A stretch of DNA of 33,284 nucleotides, taken from positions 1-33,284 of the forward strand of contig CAMCMZ010000042.1 of the NCBI GenBank assembly GCA_945876185.1, written 5' to 3'. Source of the DNA: Candidatus Kuenenia stuttgartensis (GTDB taxonomy: Bacteria; Planctomycetota; UBA11346). Of the stretch, positions 13,001 to 21,490 are shown piece after piece. Under the pieces are notes generated by a model. That model had not been told where the DNA came from and made no database searches. It saw nothing but the letters and a program-made list of their open reading frames with translations. A program made the translations under genes and the position numbers. Position 1 is the first letter of the stretch. Every line of letters starts with the position of its first letter.

Positions 13001-14206
13001 GTGGGCGATCCCGGCGACTCGCTGCTGGAAGATCTCTGCGCCGAATTGCCGGCCGAACTCGGCGAGGTTCTCGTGCCCGCCCTGACCATCGTCCGCGCGC
13101 CCGGCCGGATCGCGGTGGCTTCCCGTGATCCGAGCTGGCATGAGGTCCTGGAAAAACACGCCGCCGCGACCCTGCGCGAAGCGGCGCGCGCGCGCGGCCT
13201 GGTGCTGTCGATCGCGGCTGGCCGTCCGGCATCCCCGACGCCTGCTGGCGCCGGGATCGATGCGTTGCTCGCCGACCCCGGCAACCAATTGGCGTTCACT
13301 GCTTGTCGGCGCGCCGTTGCGGCGCCCGGTCTTGAGCACAATCCTCTCTACCTGCATGGTCCGGCCGGCTGCGGCAAGTCCGCACTTCTCGCCGCCGTGG
13401 CGCACGACGCCCGCACCGCCCTCGGCCCGGCCTCCGTCGTCGAGTTCGCCGGCGACAGCTTCGTCGCCAGCGAGGCGCAGGTGCTCGCCGAGCGCGGCGC
13501 CACGCCGCTACGCAATCGCCTGGATCAGGCGATCCTGGTGGTCTTCGACGACGTACACCGCCTGTCCGGCCGCGCCCTGGCGCAGGAGGAGCTGTTCCAC
13601 CTCATCGACCGCGCTCTGGAGCGCGGCCAGCAGGTGGTGGTGACCGGTGACCAGGCCCCGCGCCGGCTGGAACTTGAAGAACGCCTACGCACCCGCCTGG
13701 GGTGGGTCCTGGCGGTAGAGATCGAGACGCCGCAGCTTGAGACCCGGATCGCCGCCCTGCATCGACTCGCCGGCGAACTTGTGACCGCGATCCCCTCGCC
13801 TCGGCTGGCCGATCTGGTCGAGCGCCTCGCACCCGACTTCCACCAGGTCGCGCACCTGGCCCGCACCCTGGAATCGGGTGCGGATCCCGACTCTGCGGAC
13901 GGTGCGGCCAGCCTCGACCGGATCCTCAACGTCGTCGCTACCCGCCACAGCCTGCGCCCGGCGGACCTGGTCGGGCGCCGGCGGACCCGTGACATCGCCC
14001 ACGCCCGCCATCTCGCGATGTGGCTCGCGCGTCGGCTTACGCCCCACACCCTGATCGCGCTCGGGGCGATGCTGGGCGGTCGCGACCACGCGACCGTGAT
14101 CCACGCGGTGACCGCGATCGAGGCCCGGCGCAGCCGCGACGCCGGGTTCCGACGCGGTCTCGATGAGATGGTGCAGGAGATCCTGGGTACGCCGGCCGGG
14201 CCGTAA
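13001..14206 (+). CDS. dnaA: DnaA-family replication initiator ATPase
   Basis: This 401-residue protein starts at GTG 13001, 11 bp after the pilM-like gene. It has the full DnaA layout. A weak domain I occupies about 1-75. The AAA+ core has Walker A GPAGCGKS (120-127), Walker B VVFDD (180-184), sensor-1 VVVTGD and the arginine-finger region LEERLRTRLGW followed by ETPQLETRIAAL. Domain IV (about 304-401) has the DnaA-box-binding signature GGRDHATVIHA (359-369). DnaA melts oriC and can regulate transcription. The protein is shorter than the usual 440-500 residues, and no dnaN, recF, gyrB or TTATCCACA-type box cluster is visible around it. It may be a second, specialised DnaA or a dnaA gene separated from its usual neighbours. 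Confidence 0.88.
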   Translation: MGDPGDSLLEDLCAELPAELGEVLVPALTIVRAPGRIAVASRDPSWHEVLEKHAAATLREAARARGLVLSIAAGRPASPTPAGAGIDALLADPGNQLAFTACRRAVAAPGLEHNPLYLHGPAGCGKSALLAAVAHDARTALGPASVVEFAGDSFVASEAQVLAERGATPLRNRLDQAILVVFDDVHRLSGRALAQEELFHLIDRALERGQQVVVTGDQAPRRLELEERLRTRLGWVLAVEIETPQLETRIAALHRLAGELVTAIPSPRLADLVERLAPDFHQVAHLARTLESGADPDSADGAASLDRILNVVATRHSLRPADLVGRRRTRDIAHARHLAMWLARRLTPHTLIALGAMLGGRDHATVIHAVTAIEARRSRDAGFRRGLDEMVQEILGTPAGP

Positions 14207-14240
14207 CAGTGGCGACGGGGCGGGGACGAAAACGCGGCGA

Positions 14241-15173
14241 TCAGGCCTTCCAGTATTCCTCGACCAGATAGGTGGCGATGCCGGTGTGGGCGACGGGTTC
14301 CTTGATATCTTCCAACATGCCCGGATTGCCGCACGCGAGCACGGCGGTCTGGGCGGGATCGATCAACGCGCGCAGGCCCTCGGCGGTCAGGCCTTCCGGC
14401 AGGGCGATTTCACGCGTGGCGTTGACGGGCTGGCCGAGCATCAAGCGCACGAGTTCGTTGACCCGCCCCTTGCCGATCTGCGGCGACCAATGCCGCGCCG
14501 GGTCGGGACGGCTGGCGGTGAAGACACACGTGAGGTCGAAGCCGTCCTCGCGTGCAGCGGCGTAGGTCAGCAGTTCCTCGCGGTAGCCGAACTCGTCGGC
14601 GTGGGCGCAGCCGTGGAAGAGCACCATCCGGTGCGGCACCCGCACGCCGCTGCGGTGCAGTTTCCAAAGCGAGCGGATCTGCGACACGAACGGCGCCAGA
14701 CCGGTGCCGGTGGCGACCATGACTACGGTCGGCTTGCCGGCGTTGCGCAGGGTGAAACGGCCCTTCGGACTGAGGTAATGGAACGTCGCGCCGATTTCTT
14801 GCTGGAAGAAGGTCGGCGTCAGCTTGCCGCCCTCGACCAAGGCGACGAAGAACTCGAAGCCAGCATCGAGCGGGCTGCCCGCGAACGAATAGGGCCGTGG
14901 GACGAAACCGTCGGGCGTGTCGAGTCCCAGGGTGACGTACTGCCCGGCCTCAAACCAGCAGCGTTCACCATCGGTCGGTCGCAGCGTGAACACGCCCATC
15001 CGGCCACCCGCGAAGATGCGCTTGCCGGTCAGCACGGCCGTGTGCATCTTCTTTTTCAAAATGGAGTTGGCGTCGGCTTTGCGAGCAGCGGATAGAGCTG
15101 AGGAAGCAGGAGTGGCGGAGTTGGCAGGGCCGGTCGCAGTGACCGGCGCGATGCTGGGGACAGGGGCATTCAT
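14241..15173 (-). CDS. Ferredoxin/flavodoxin--NADP reductase-type FAD oxidoreductase
   Basis: This 310-residue FNR-superfamily protein transfers electrons between NAD(P)H and a one-electron carrier through FAD. RPYSFAGSP (about 93-101) is the FAD-binding RxYS motif. VATGTGLAPFVSQIRSLW (153-170) binds the NAD(P) pyrophosphate, followed by VLFHGC and ACGNPGMLED. The end EEYWKA carries an aromatic residue near the C-terminus, as in bacterial Fpr. Residues 1-42 are Ala/Pro/Ser-rich and non-conserved. ATG 15173 is chosen; ATG 15185 is an alternative, and on the minus strand TTGCGG/TATATG 16 bp apart lies just upstream as a possible promoter. It is downstream of panD on the same strand, with a gap of 89 bp. 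Confidence 0.87.
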   Translation of the reverse strand: MNAPVPSIAPVTATGPANSATPASSALSAARKADANSILKKKMHTAVLTGKRIFAGGRMGVFTLRPTDGERCWFEAGQYVTLGLDTPDGFVPRPYSFAGSPLDAGFEFFVALVEGGKLTPTFFQQEIGATFHYLSPKGRFTLRNAGKPTVVMVATGTGLAPFVSQIRSLWKLHRSGVRVPHRMVLFHGCAHADEFGYREELLTYAAAREDGFDLTCVFTASRPDPARHWSPQIGKGRVNELVRLMLGQPVNATREIALPEGLTAEGLRALIDPAQTAVLACGNPGMLEDIKEPVAHTGIATYLVEEYWKA

Positions 15174-15262
15174 GGCGGGGTGCATATACAGGAACGCGGA
15201 GATTCCGCAAATCACGGAAAGCCCAGGGTTTGGCAACGTCCCGCCCGGAACCGGACGGCTGG

Positions 15263-15706
15263 TCAGCGATGGCTGGAGACGACCTCATTGCGCTCATCCA
15301 GGACCAGGACGTGCGGCGTGAAGGTCGGCAATTCCCGCTCGTCGACCAGGCAGTAGGCGCAGACCACCACCCGGTCGCCCTTCATTGCATGGCGCGCAGC
15401 GGGTCCGTTGACGCAGATCTCGCGCGACCCGCGCCGACCAGAAATGACATAGGTTTCCAGGCGGTAGCCGTTGTTGGCGTTGAGCACCTGGATCTTCTGG
15501 TACTCGGCCATGCCGCATTGCTCATACAGGTCGGGATCGATCGTGAGGCTGCCCTCGTAATCGAAGCGGACCTCGGTGATGATCCCACGGTGGAGCTTGG
15601 CCTGGAGCATTTCACGCATCATGGTCGGCAGGATACCGGCCGCGCCGGTCGAGCCAGTCCCGGTTGCCGGTGCGGCCAGCGAGGATGAACCCGATGGATC
15701 CGGCAT
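15263..15706 (-). CDS. panD: Aspartate 1-decarboxylase PanD
   Basis: PanD makes beta-alanine from L-aspartate for pantothenate and CoA synthesis. It is a pyruvoyl enzyme that self-cleaves at a Gly-Ser bond; here the site is in DYEGSLTID. Other family marks are MLQAKLHRGIITEV, NANNGYRLETYVI, RGSREICVNGPAA and GDRVVVCAY. The conserved domain is preceded by about 30 residues of Pro/Gly/Ser/Ala-rich extension if the ATG at 15706 is used, which has a GGGGA upstream. The next upstream ATG (15739) lies in the loop of a terminator hairpin and is unlikely. A start at the MM pair just before REMLQAK would give the usual family length. Cytosolic tetramer by family knowledge. Confidence 0.93.
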   Translation of the reverse strand: MPDPSGSSSLAAPATGTGSTGAAGILPTMMREMLQAKLHRGIITEVRFDYEGSLTIDPDLYEQCGMAEYQKIQVLNANNGYRLETYVISGRRGSREICVNGPAARHAMKGDRVVVCAYCLVDERELPTFTPHVLVLDERNEVVSSHR

Positions 15707-15722
15707 CGTTTCCCCATTACGC

Positions 15723-15756
15723 AAACCGCCCTGCGCCATCCGGCGCAGGGCGGTTT
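15723..15756 (-). terminator. Strong intrinsic terminator of the giant repeat-protein gene
   Basis: A perfect 15-bp stem (15723-15737 with 15742-15756) with a 4-nt loop lies 22 bp beyond the stop of the 15779-20584 gene. On the minus strand, AAACCGCCCTGCGCC pairs with GGCGCAGGGCGGTTT. The T run is short (TTTGC), but stem strength and position fit a terminator separating that gene from panD. Confidence 0.8.
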
Positions 15757-15778
15757 CGTGGTCGAAATGCAGCGGAAT

Positions 15779-18700
15779 TCAGCGTCGGCGACTGCGGCGC
15801 AGGGCCAGGGCGAGCCCAGCCAGGACAGCGAGGCCGCCACCCAGCCCACAACCGCCTGAACCGCCGCCAGTAGGCGGATTGATGACCGACTTGGGATCAA
15901 AGGTGGCGTTGCCGGACATCGTCCACTGGATGACATCGGTGATCGTGTCGTCGCTGGTCACCTTGACGGTGGCATCCCACGCGCCGACCAGGTCCGGTGT
16001 CACCCGGATCCCGAGGGTGGTCGACACCCCGGCCCCGAGCGCCGAGGCCGGAGCAGCCACCACGGCGACCGAGCAGTTCTTGCCACCGGTCAGGGTGATG
16101 GCACCGATGTTCAAGGTGCCCTGCTGGGCATTGGTGATCGTGTAGTTGATCGTGGAGTCGAGTCCGGCCGAAGTGCTGGAGATCGAATCCGTGGAGCCAT
16201 TGGTGACCTGCACGCCCGGGCGAACGATGCTGATCTGCGGACCCTGGGCGGTGCCACGGAACTTCATGGTGGTGGTCGGCTTGCCGGGATCGTTGCTGGG
16301 CACCGAGACCTTGACCGAGAAATCGCCGCGAGAAGTCGGGGTGATGGACAGCGGTATGTCGACATGCGCACCTGCAGCCAGGGTCGTGACGGTCGAAACG
16401 GGGGGTTGCAGCGAGGCGGTGCACTTGGTCGCTTCGGTGAACTGCACCGTCGGGGTTCCGGTCAGGGACAGGGTCGCCGTGCCGATGTTGTACAGCGAGA
16501 TCGTCCGCGACTCGCTGCGGTTGGCGAGGGTGTTGGTCAGCACCACGTCGCCGCCGTTCGGGACGGCAGCACCCTGATAGCGCAGTTCAAGGAACGGCTT
16601 CGCCACCGGGGTCACGGCCACGCCCGACACCGTGAACACGAGCGGGTTCTTGACCGGATCATTACTGGTAAGGGTGACGACGAAGCTCCAGGCTCCCACC
16701 GCAGTCGGCGTGACATTCAGACGCAGATCCTGGGCCGTGTTGGGTTGCAGGAGCGACGTCAGTGGCGTGACAATGTCAGCTGCGCAGTTGATGGTGGAGG
16801 TGGGGTTGATGGCCACAGGGGTCGGGATGGTGAGATCCTGGGTGCCAACGTTCGAGACCCGGTAGGCGATCGCCAGGGAACCGCCGATGTCCACTGGACT
16901 GGTCACGGTCAGGTCGTCGGTGATCGGGGCGGTGGCGGTGCTGATGGCCTTGGTGCCACGCATCACCAGGATCGCCGGTCCGGCCGGCGGTGAGGCGGTG
17001 CCCGACACGGTGAGGGTGCGCGGGCTGTTGACCCCCTCGTTGGTGATCAGCGACCAGGTGAACGCCCACGGGCCGGTAGACAGCGGCGTCACATCGAAGG
17101 TCAAGGTGGTCGCTTCGGTCGAATGAAGCGCTTCTGCAGGCAGCGCGGTGAAGGCGGCGTAGCAGTTCGTCACCCCCGAGATCGTGGCCGGACGGGTGAA
17201 GCTCAGATCGGTGGTGCCGATATTGGTCAGATTGTAGGTCACGATCATCCGGTTGCCCGCGATCGATCCCTGAGCCTGGTCGGCCCCGCCATTAGAGAAG
17301 AACGACGCGCCCCGGTTCACGGTCAGGGATGGTCCGATCGGCGGACTCTGGGCTGCAATGCCGGTGATCGTGAAGGTTAATTTACTGTCGATTCCCGCCA
17401 CAGCGAGGCTGCTGTCGAGGTTGGGGTCGTTGGTCTGCAGGGTGTAGGTGAAGCTCCAGGTGCCCAGTGAGGTCGGCGTGATGGCCAGGAATGCCGTGGT
17501 GTTGTTGCCGGCAGAGACGGGGCTTGCGGGTGGGGTGGTCACCAGCACGGTGCAGTTGCTCAGATTGCCGATCGCGGAATTGGGATCGGCCGTGGCTGCA
17601 GCCAGGGTCAAGGTTCCGAAGCCCTGATTGGAAATGGCGTACTGCACGTTCTTGGTCTGCCCCGCCACGGTGCCGGTGATGCCGTCATTGCCGATGGTCA
17701 GAGCCGGGGTCGCCTGGTAGGCCCAGACCACGGTGCCGTCGGTGATCGCATTGCTGGTGCCCGTCGGTCCGCCGGTGGCCGCCGTGGTGCCGGCCGTCGT
17801 GCAGGAATAGATCTTTCCGCCGTTGTTGACCAGATTACCGACGATGTAGTTGGTGGTGGCCAGCCAGACCGCAGCGATCCGATCCACCCGGGTGAGCGGG
17901 ACGCTGGCGCCATCGCGGAAGACTGCCGCCGTGGCTGCGGCCGCCACCGCATTCCCCGCGATGGTGAAGGTCGCGGTCGCCTCATCCGGATCAGTGGTCG
18001 ACTGCGCGAACACCGCAGTCCACGGACCCGCCGCCAGGGGAGTGATCTGAATGACCAGCGAGGCCGAGGATCCGGCCAGGATCTGGGAACCACCCAGCGC
18101 GGGCGAGGTGACAGTGGCGGTGCAGTTGGTCACCACGGGGGCGGTGGTTCCGGTCAGGATCAACGCGTCGTTGCCGATGTTCGAAACCACATAGCTCAGG
18201 GACTGGGCGATGCTCGCCATGCCACCGGGCACGGTGTCGGTCGCACCATTGTTAATGATCGTGCCGCCACGGCTGAACTGGATGTCTGGAGCGGGCGCAG
18301 GCTGGGCAATGCCGGACATGGTGAAATTGAATGGGCTGGCATCCGGATCGCTGTTGTTCACCGAGACCAGGACGCTCCACGGGCCCGGGTTGGCCGGAGT
18401 GATGTCGATCGGCATCGTGGTGGTGAAGGTCGGGCGCAACGGGCTGGTCAGGGTCGGAAGGGCCGGGACGAAGGCCACCGAGCAGTTGGTCACCGCCGTC
18501 AGGCTGTGCGCCGAGTTGTCGAAGGTCAGGTTGATGGTGCCCAGATTGGAGACGGTATAGGTCACCCGCGAGGTCTTGGTCGCCAACAGTCCGGTGACAA
18601 TGTCGCTGCCGCCGGACACGATAACCACGCCGCCGCGATCCACCTTGATGGTGCCCTTCTGGGGCGCGGCATTGCCGCTGATCGTGACCTGGTAGGGATC

Positions 18701-20584
18701 GCGGACGGGATCGTCGCTGCCGATGGTGTAGCCGAAGCTCCACTGGCCGGCGGTCGTGGGAACGACCTGGATGGTGCCGGTGACGCTGCCGGTGGGGGGG
18801 ATGGTGCGGTTGGGCAGCGAGACGGCGGTGACGGTGCAGTTGGTGGTGAAGGTGGTGATCGGCTGCGGGGTGGGCGGATCGTCATCAAGGATATAGACGA
18901 CACAGGTCTGGGTGGTCTGAGGAATCTCATCCACGGGACCGAGAACGCAGTTGACTGGAGCGGACAGCCGAACCAGGAAAGACTCGGTCGATTCGAACAG
19001 CAGGTCGCCGAGAATCTGGATGTTGATGATGGCGCTGGTCTGGGCCGGGGTGATCGTACCGGTGGCGGGATTGATTGAACCTCCCGTCATCGAGGCGGTG
19101 CCGGATGCCTGGACATAATCCGGATCCTGTGGGCCTGGGGTGGCTGAACCGGCAATCAATTCCCAGTGGACCGAGATGGGTCCCGCCAGCACGCCCAGCG
19201 TGGCGCCGACGCGCAGGATCTCGATTGGGTAGGTTGAAACCGCCGGGGTATCGCCCTCGGTGAGCAGGATCTTCTTCGAGGCGAAGATGATGCGACCGTT
19301 GGCCCACGGAGTCACCGGCTGGGGCGCCGGCGGGTTGATCTGGACCGTCGCAGCGACCGGAAGCCCCAGCACCGAACCGGACACATCGGACAGGCTGACG
19401 GTGAAAATCTTGACGCCGGCGGGATTGGTGACGAGCAAGGTCTGCACGGTAATGGTGCGATCGGTATTGTCGCCGTCCGCCCAGGTCAGAATCCCCGAGG
19501 CGGCGGTGTAGTCGACCGCGGACAAGGCGGTGCCGTCCTGGGTCTGCCAGCGCACGCTCGCCGGACCACGATAACCGTCGGTGCGCTGCACGGTCAACTC
19601 GACCGAGCCGCTCATGCCAACCTCATAGAACGGGCTGCCCATGCGGATGCCGCCGGCCAGGGTCTCGTGGGCGAAGCGGAAGATATTGAGATTCCCATTC
19701 CCCACGTTGCGGTAGGTCAGCGAAATCGAATCGGGAATGCCCGCATAGGTCTTCTCGGGCACGGTGATGCTCGCATTGTTGGGAAGATCCGTGGCTCCGC
19801 GCTGGAGCGCCATCTGCGGACCGCTGGCATTACCGCTGATGGTGACCGTGAAGGGATTGGCCGAGGAGTCGGAATTGAGGATCTGGATGCGGGTCGACCA
19901 CTGGGCCTGGCCCGGGGTCAGGCTGATCACGAAATCGGAGGTATTGCCGGCATCGATGGTGGTGGTTGGCTGGGTAAGGATCGAGACATTGCAATTGGTA
20001 GCAGCTGCGAGGTAGACCGGGGCCACACCGAGCGAACCTGCGCCGGTATTGCTGATCGTATAGGTCAGGGTGGTGGCCAGACCCGACTGGGATCCGGTGA
20101 TGCTATCGGTGCTGTTATTGGCTATCGTGACCAAATTACGGATCAGGGTGAGCTTCGCCGTCGAGGACGTGGCCGTGCCCTTGACCGTGCTGCTGAACGG
20201 GTTGCGGGTGCTGTCGTTGTTGTCCTCGGTCCAGACGAAGGACCACGATCCGGAGGCGATCGGGACCACCCGGATCTGCATCGGGGTCGAGGAGCTTGGA
20301 GCGACTGAGCTTGAGGGGACGCCAGTCACGGTGGCGACACAGTTGGTGGCGCTGCTGATCACTGGGCGGCCCAGGGTCAGCGAACTCGCCCCGAGGTTCG
20401 ACACCACGAAGTTGAGATCCTGGGGCGAGCCAGCCACCGTTCCGGTGATGGTGTCAGTACCGCCGTTGGTCACCGCCGTCCCACCGCGCTTCACATCCAT
20501 GACCGGCGCGTTTGCCGCCCAGGACAACGACAAGCACGCACCAAGCAGGATCAGGACCAGGGATCGGGCATGGGAAATGAGCAT
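15779..20584 (-). CDS. Giant secreted choice-of-anchor-D repeat protein with nested Calx-beta domains
   Basis: This 1601-residue protein starts at ATG 20584, which has a GGAG site and gives a clean signal peptide (LVLILLGACLSLSWAANA). It contains ten Ig-like units of about 110 residues of the choice-of-anchor-D/ASH type. A typical unit starts RGG--V-NGGTDTITG, continues YTVSNLG---L and GPWSF, and ends DP---PF-FTVSGTA. Each unit has one Cys in a T/S/K-N/K-C motif. The third unit is split by two Calx-beta domains encoded at about 18880-19670; they include TEGDTPAVSTYPIEI and FESTESFLVRL. The sixth holds an extra WLATTNYIVGNLV---YSC module. The C-terminus (GGGSGGCGLGGG, hydrophobic helix, RRSRRR) is a Cys-containing CTERM-type sorting tag, implying surface anchoring or release. 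The ligand or partner is unknown. Confidence 0.85.
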   Translation of the reverse strand: MLISHARSLVLILLGACLSLSWAANAPVMDVKRGGTAVTNGGTDTITGTVAGSPQDLNFVVSNLGASSLTLGRPVISSATNCVATVTGVPSSSVAPSSSTPMQIRVVPIASGSWSFVWTEDNNDSTRNPFSSTVKGTATSSTAKLTLIRNLVTIANNSTDSITGSQSGLATTLTYTISNTGAGSLGVAPVYLAAATNCNVSILTQPTTTIDAGNTSDFVISLTPGQAQWSTRIQILNSDSSANPFTVTISGNASGPQMALQRGATDLPNNASITVPEKTYAGIPDSISLTYRNVGNGNLNIFRFAHETLAGGIRMGSPFYEVGMSGSVELTVQRTDGYRGPASVRWQTQDGTALSAVDYTAASGILTWADGDNTDRTITVQTLLVTNPAGVKIFTVSLSDVSGSVLGLPVAATVQINPPAPQPVTPWANGRIIFASKKILLTEGDTPAVSTYPIEILRVGATLGVLAGPISVHWELIAGSATPGPQDPDYVQASGTASMTGGSINPATGTITPAQTSAIINIQILGDLLFESTESFLVRLSAPVNCVLGPVDEIPQTTQTCVVYILDDDPPTPQPITTFTTNCTVTAVSLPNRTIPPTGSVTGTIQVVPTTAGQWSFGYTIGSDDPVRDPYQVTISGNAAPQKGTIKVDRGGVVIVSGGSDIVTGLLATKTSRVTYTVSNLGTINLTFDNSAHSLTAVTNCSVAFVPALPTLTSPLRPTFTTTMPIDITPANPGPWSVLVSVNNSDPDASPFNFTMSGIAQPAPAPDIQFSRGGTIINNGATDTVPGGMASIAQSLSYVVSNIGNDALILTGTTAPVVTNCTATVTSPALGGSQILAGSSASLVIQITPLAAGPWTAVFAQSTTDPDEATATFTIAGNAVAAAATAAVFRDGASVPLTRVDRIAAVWLATTNYIVGNLVNNGGKIYSCTTAGTTAATGGPTGTSNAITDGTVVWAYQATPALTIGNDGITGTVAGQTKNVQYAISNQGFGTLTLAAATADPNSAIGNLSNCTVLVTTPPASPVSAGNNTTAFLAITPTSLGTWSFTYTLQTNDPNLDSSLAVAGIDSKLTFTITGIAAQSPPIGPSLTVNRGASFFSNGGADQAQGSIAGNRMIVTYNLTNIGTTDLSFTRPATISGVTNCYAAFTALPAEALHSTEATTLTFDVTPLSTGPWAFTWSLITNEGVNSPRTLTVSGTASPPAGPAILVMRGTKAISTATAPITDDLTVTSPVDIGGSLAIAYRVSNVGTQDLTIPTPVAINPTSTINCAADIVTPLTSLLQPNTAQDLRLNVTPTAVGAWSFVVTLTSNDPVKNPLVFTVSGVAVTPVAKPFLELRYQGAAVPNGGDVVLTNTLANRSESRTISLYNIGTATLSLTGTPTVQFTEATKCTASLQPPVSTVTTLAAGAHVDIPLSITPTSRGDFSVKVSVPSNDPGKPTTTMKFRGTAQGPQISIVRPGVQVTNGSTDSISSTSAGLDSTINYTITNAQQGTLNIGAITLTGGKNCSVAVVAAPASALGAGVSTTLGIRVTPDLVGAWDATVKVTSDDTITDVIQWTMSGNATFDPKSVINPPTGGGSGGCGLGGGLAVLAGLALALRRSRRR

Positions 20585-20635
20585 GATCGTGACTCCGATG
20601 GTAAGAAGAAAGTGGCCGACGGCGAATGAGCGCAA

Positions 20636-20854
20636 GGTTGATTGGACGCGTCAGGATCCCGGGGCGGGTTGCATCATCTCGCTGCGTGGATGGTAACCGG
20701 AAGAGGTGAAGAAGATGCTGATTTTCCGGGAGGCACGCCCATGTGTCTGGCCGAGCGTATCATCCTGGAAACCGCAGGTGTCTCATCTGAACCGGGCGAA
20801 GGTTTCCTGTACATGGCCGTGTTCCGCATCGGGTCAGTTGCCGGGAACCGTGGT
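20636..20854. other. Gap between beta-barrel gene and giant repeat-protein gene
   Basis: These 219 bp lie on the minus-strand path from the beta-barrel gene to the repeat-protein gene. I see no gene and no convincing hairpin or promoter. Confidence 0.3.
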
Positions 20855-21490
20855 TTACAACCGCACGCCGAGGAGGACGCCGGCCGTGAGGCCGCTGCCG
20901 GATATGGTGAACTTCTCACTGCCGCCATTGACGCTGGAGCGGAAGCCCTCCAGGCCCAGGTATCCACCGAGCATGACAGCGGGATCGACCTGATAGGTGG
21001 CGTTCAGGTTGATACCATACTCGTAGCCGGACCCGCTGTATGAAGTCGGTGCGCTGCCAAATTTGGCGTCAGCCTGATGAATGCCAAGGAACGGAGCGAG
21101 TTCGAGCCGGAAATCGCCATTGCGATAGGTGGGCCCGACGACGAAGCGGACGCCGGTGGAGCGGTAGGAGAAGGTCGAACCAGTGAACTTGGATTCGCTG
21201 TTGCGATAGGTGAGGCTGGCACCTGCAATATAGCCGTAACCGCTGGCCTCACCCTTGTCGCTGAGATAAAAGGCCCCGGGAAGGAACTGGGACGCGCCTC
21301 CCGTGGTGCCCGATGATCCCCCAACCTGCTTGGCACCGGGCGCATACCCGACCCCGAGGCGGAGCTCCCAGGCCTGACCCCCGCTGGTGCTGGCCTCGGT
21401 GGCGATCGGGGCATCGAGGTCGTAGTCCTCGGCGGCAACCGCTCCTGCGGCAGCGGCCAGGAGCACGAGGACGGACGTACGCAGGGGCAT
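20855..21490 (-). CDS. Outer-membrane beta-barrel protein
   Basis: This 211-residue protein has a signal peptide (MPLRTSVLVLLAAAAGAVAA, cleavage before EDYDLD) and a good ribosome site (GAGGA seven bases before ATG). The mature chain alternates hydrophobic and polar residues with many Gly/Tyr/Ser, for example LRLGVGYAPGAKQVG, GYIAGASLTYRNS and RFVVGPTYRNGDFRLELAP. It ends in a strand GLTAGVLLGVRL with a terminal Leu. The layout matches small OmpA/OmpW-type 8-stranded barrels and recalls the tandem pair at 8114-9568. It is upstream of, and may be cotranscribed with, the giant secreted repeat protein; a surface partnership is possible but unproven. Confidence 0.68.
   Translation of the reverse strand: MPLRTSVLVLLAAAAGAVAAEDYDLDAPIATEASTSGGQAWELRLGVGYAPGAKQVGGSSGTTGGASQFLPGAFYLSDKGEASGYGYIAGASLTYRNSESKFTGSTFSYRSTGVRFVVGPTYRNGDFRLELAPFLGIHQADAKFGSAPTSYSGSGYEYGINLNATYQVDPAVMLGGYLGLEGFRSSVNGGSEKFTISGSGLTAGVLLGVRL

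Noticed and set aside
11220..13232. 670-codon minus-strand frame opposite the PilM-like gene
   Set aside because: It is Arg/Gly-rich, lacks motifs, and crosses the operon junction; the plus-strand genes have clear families.
15240..15262. Hairpin after panD as a terminator
   Set aside because: It needs a G-T pair in a 6-bp stem and has no T tract; too weak to call.
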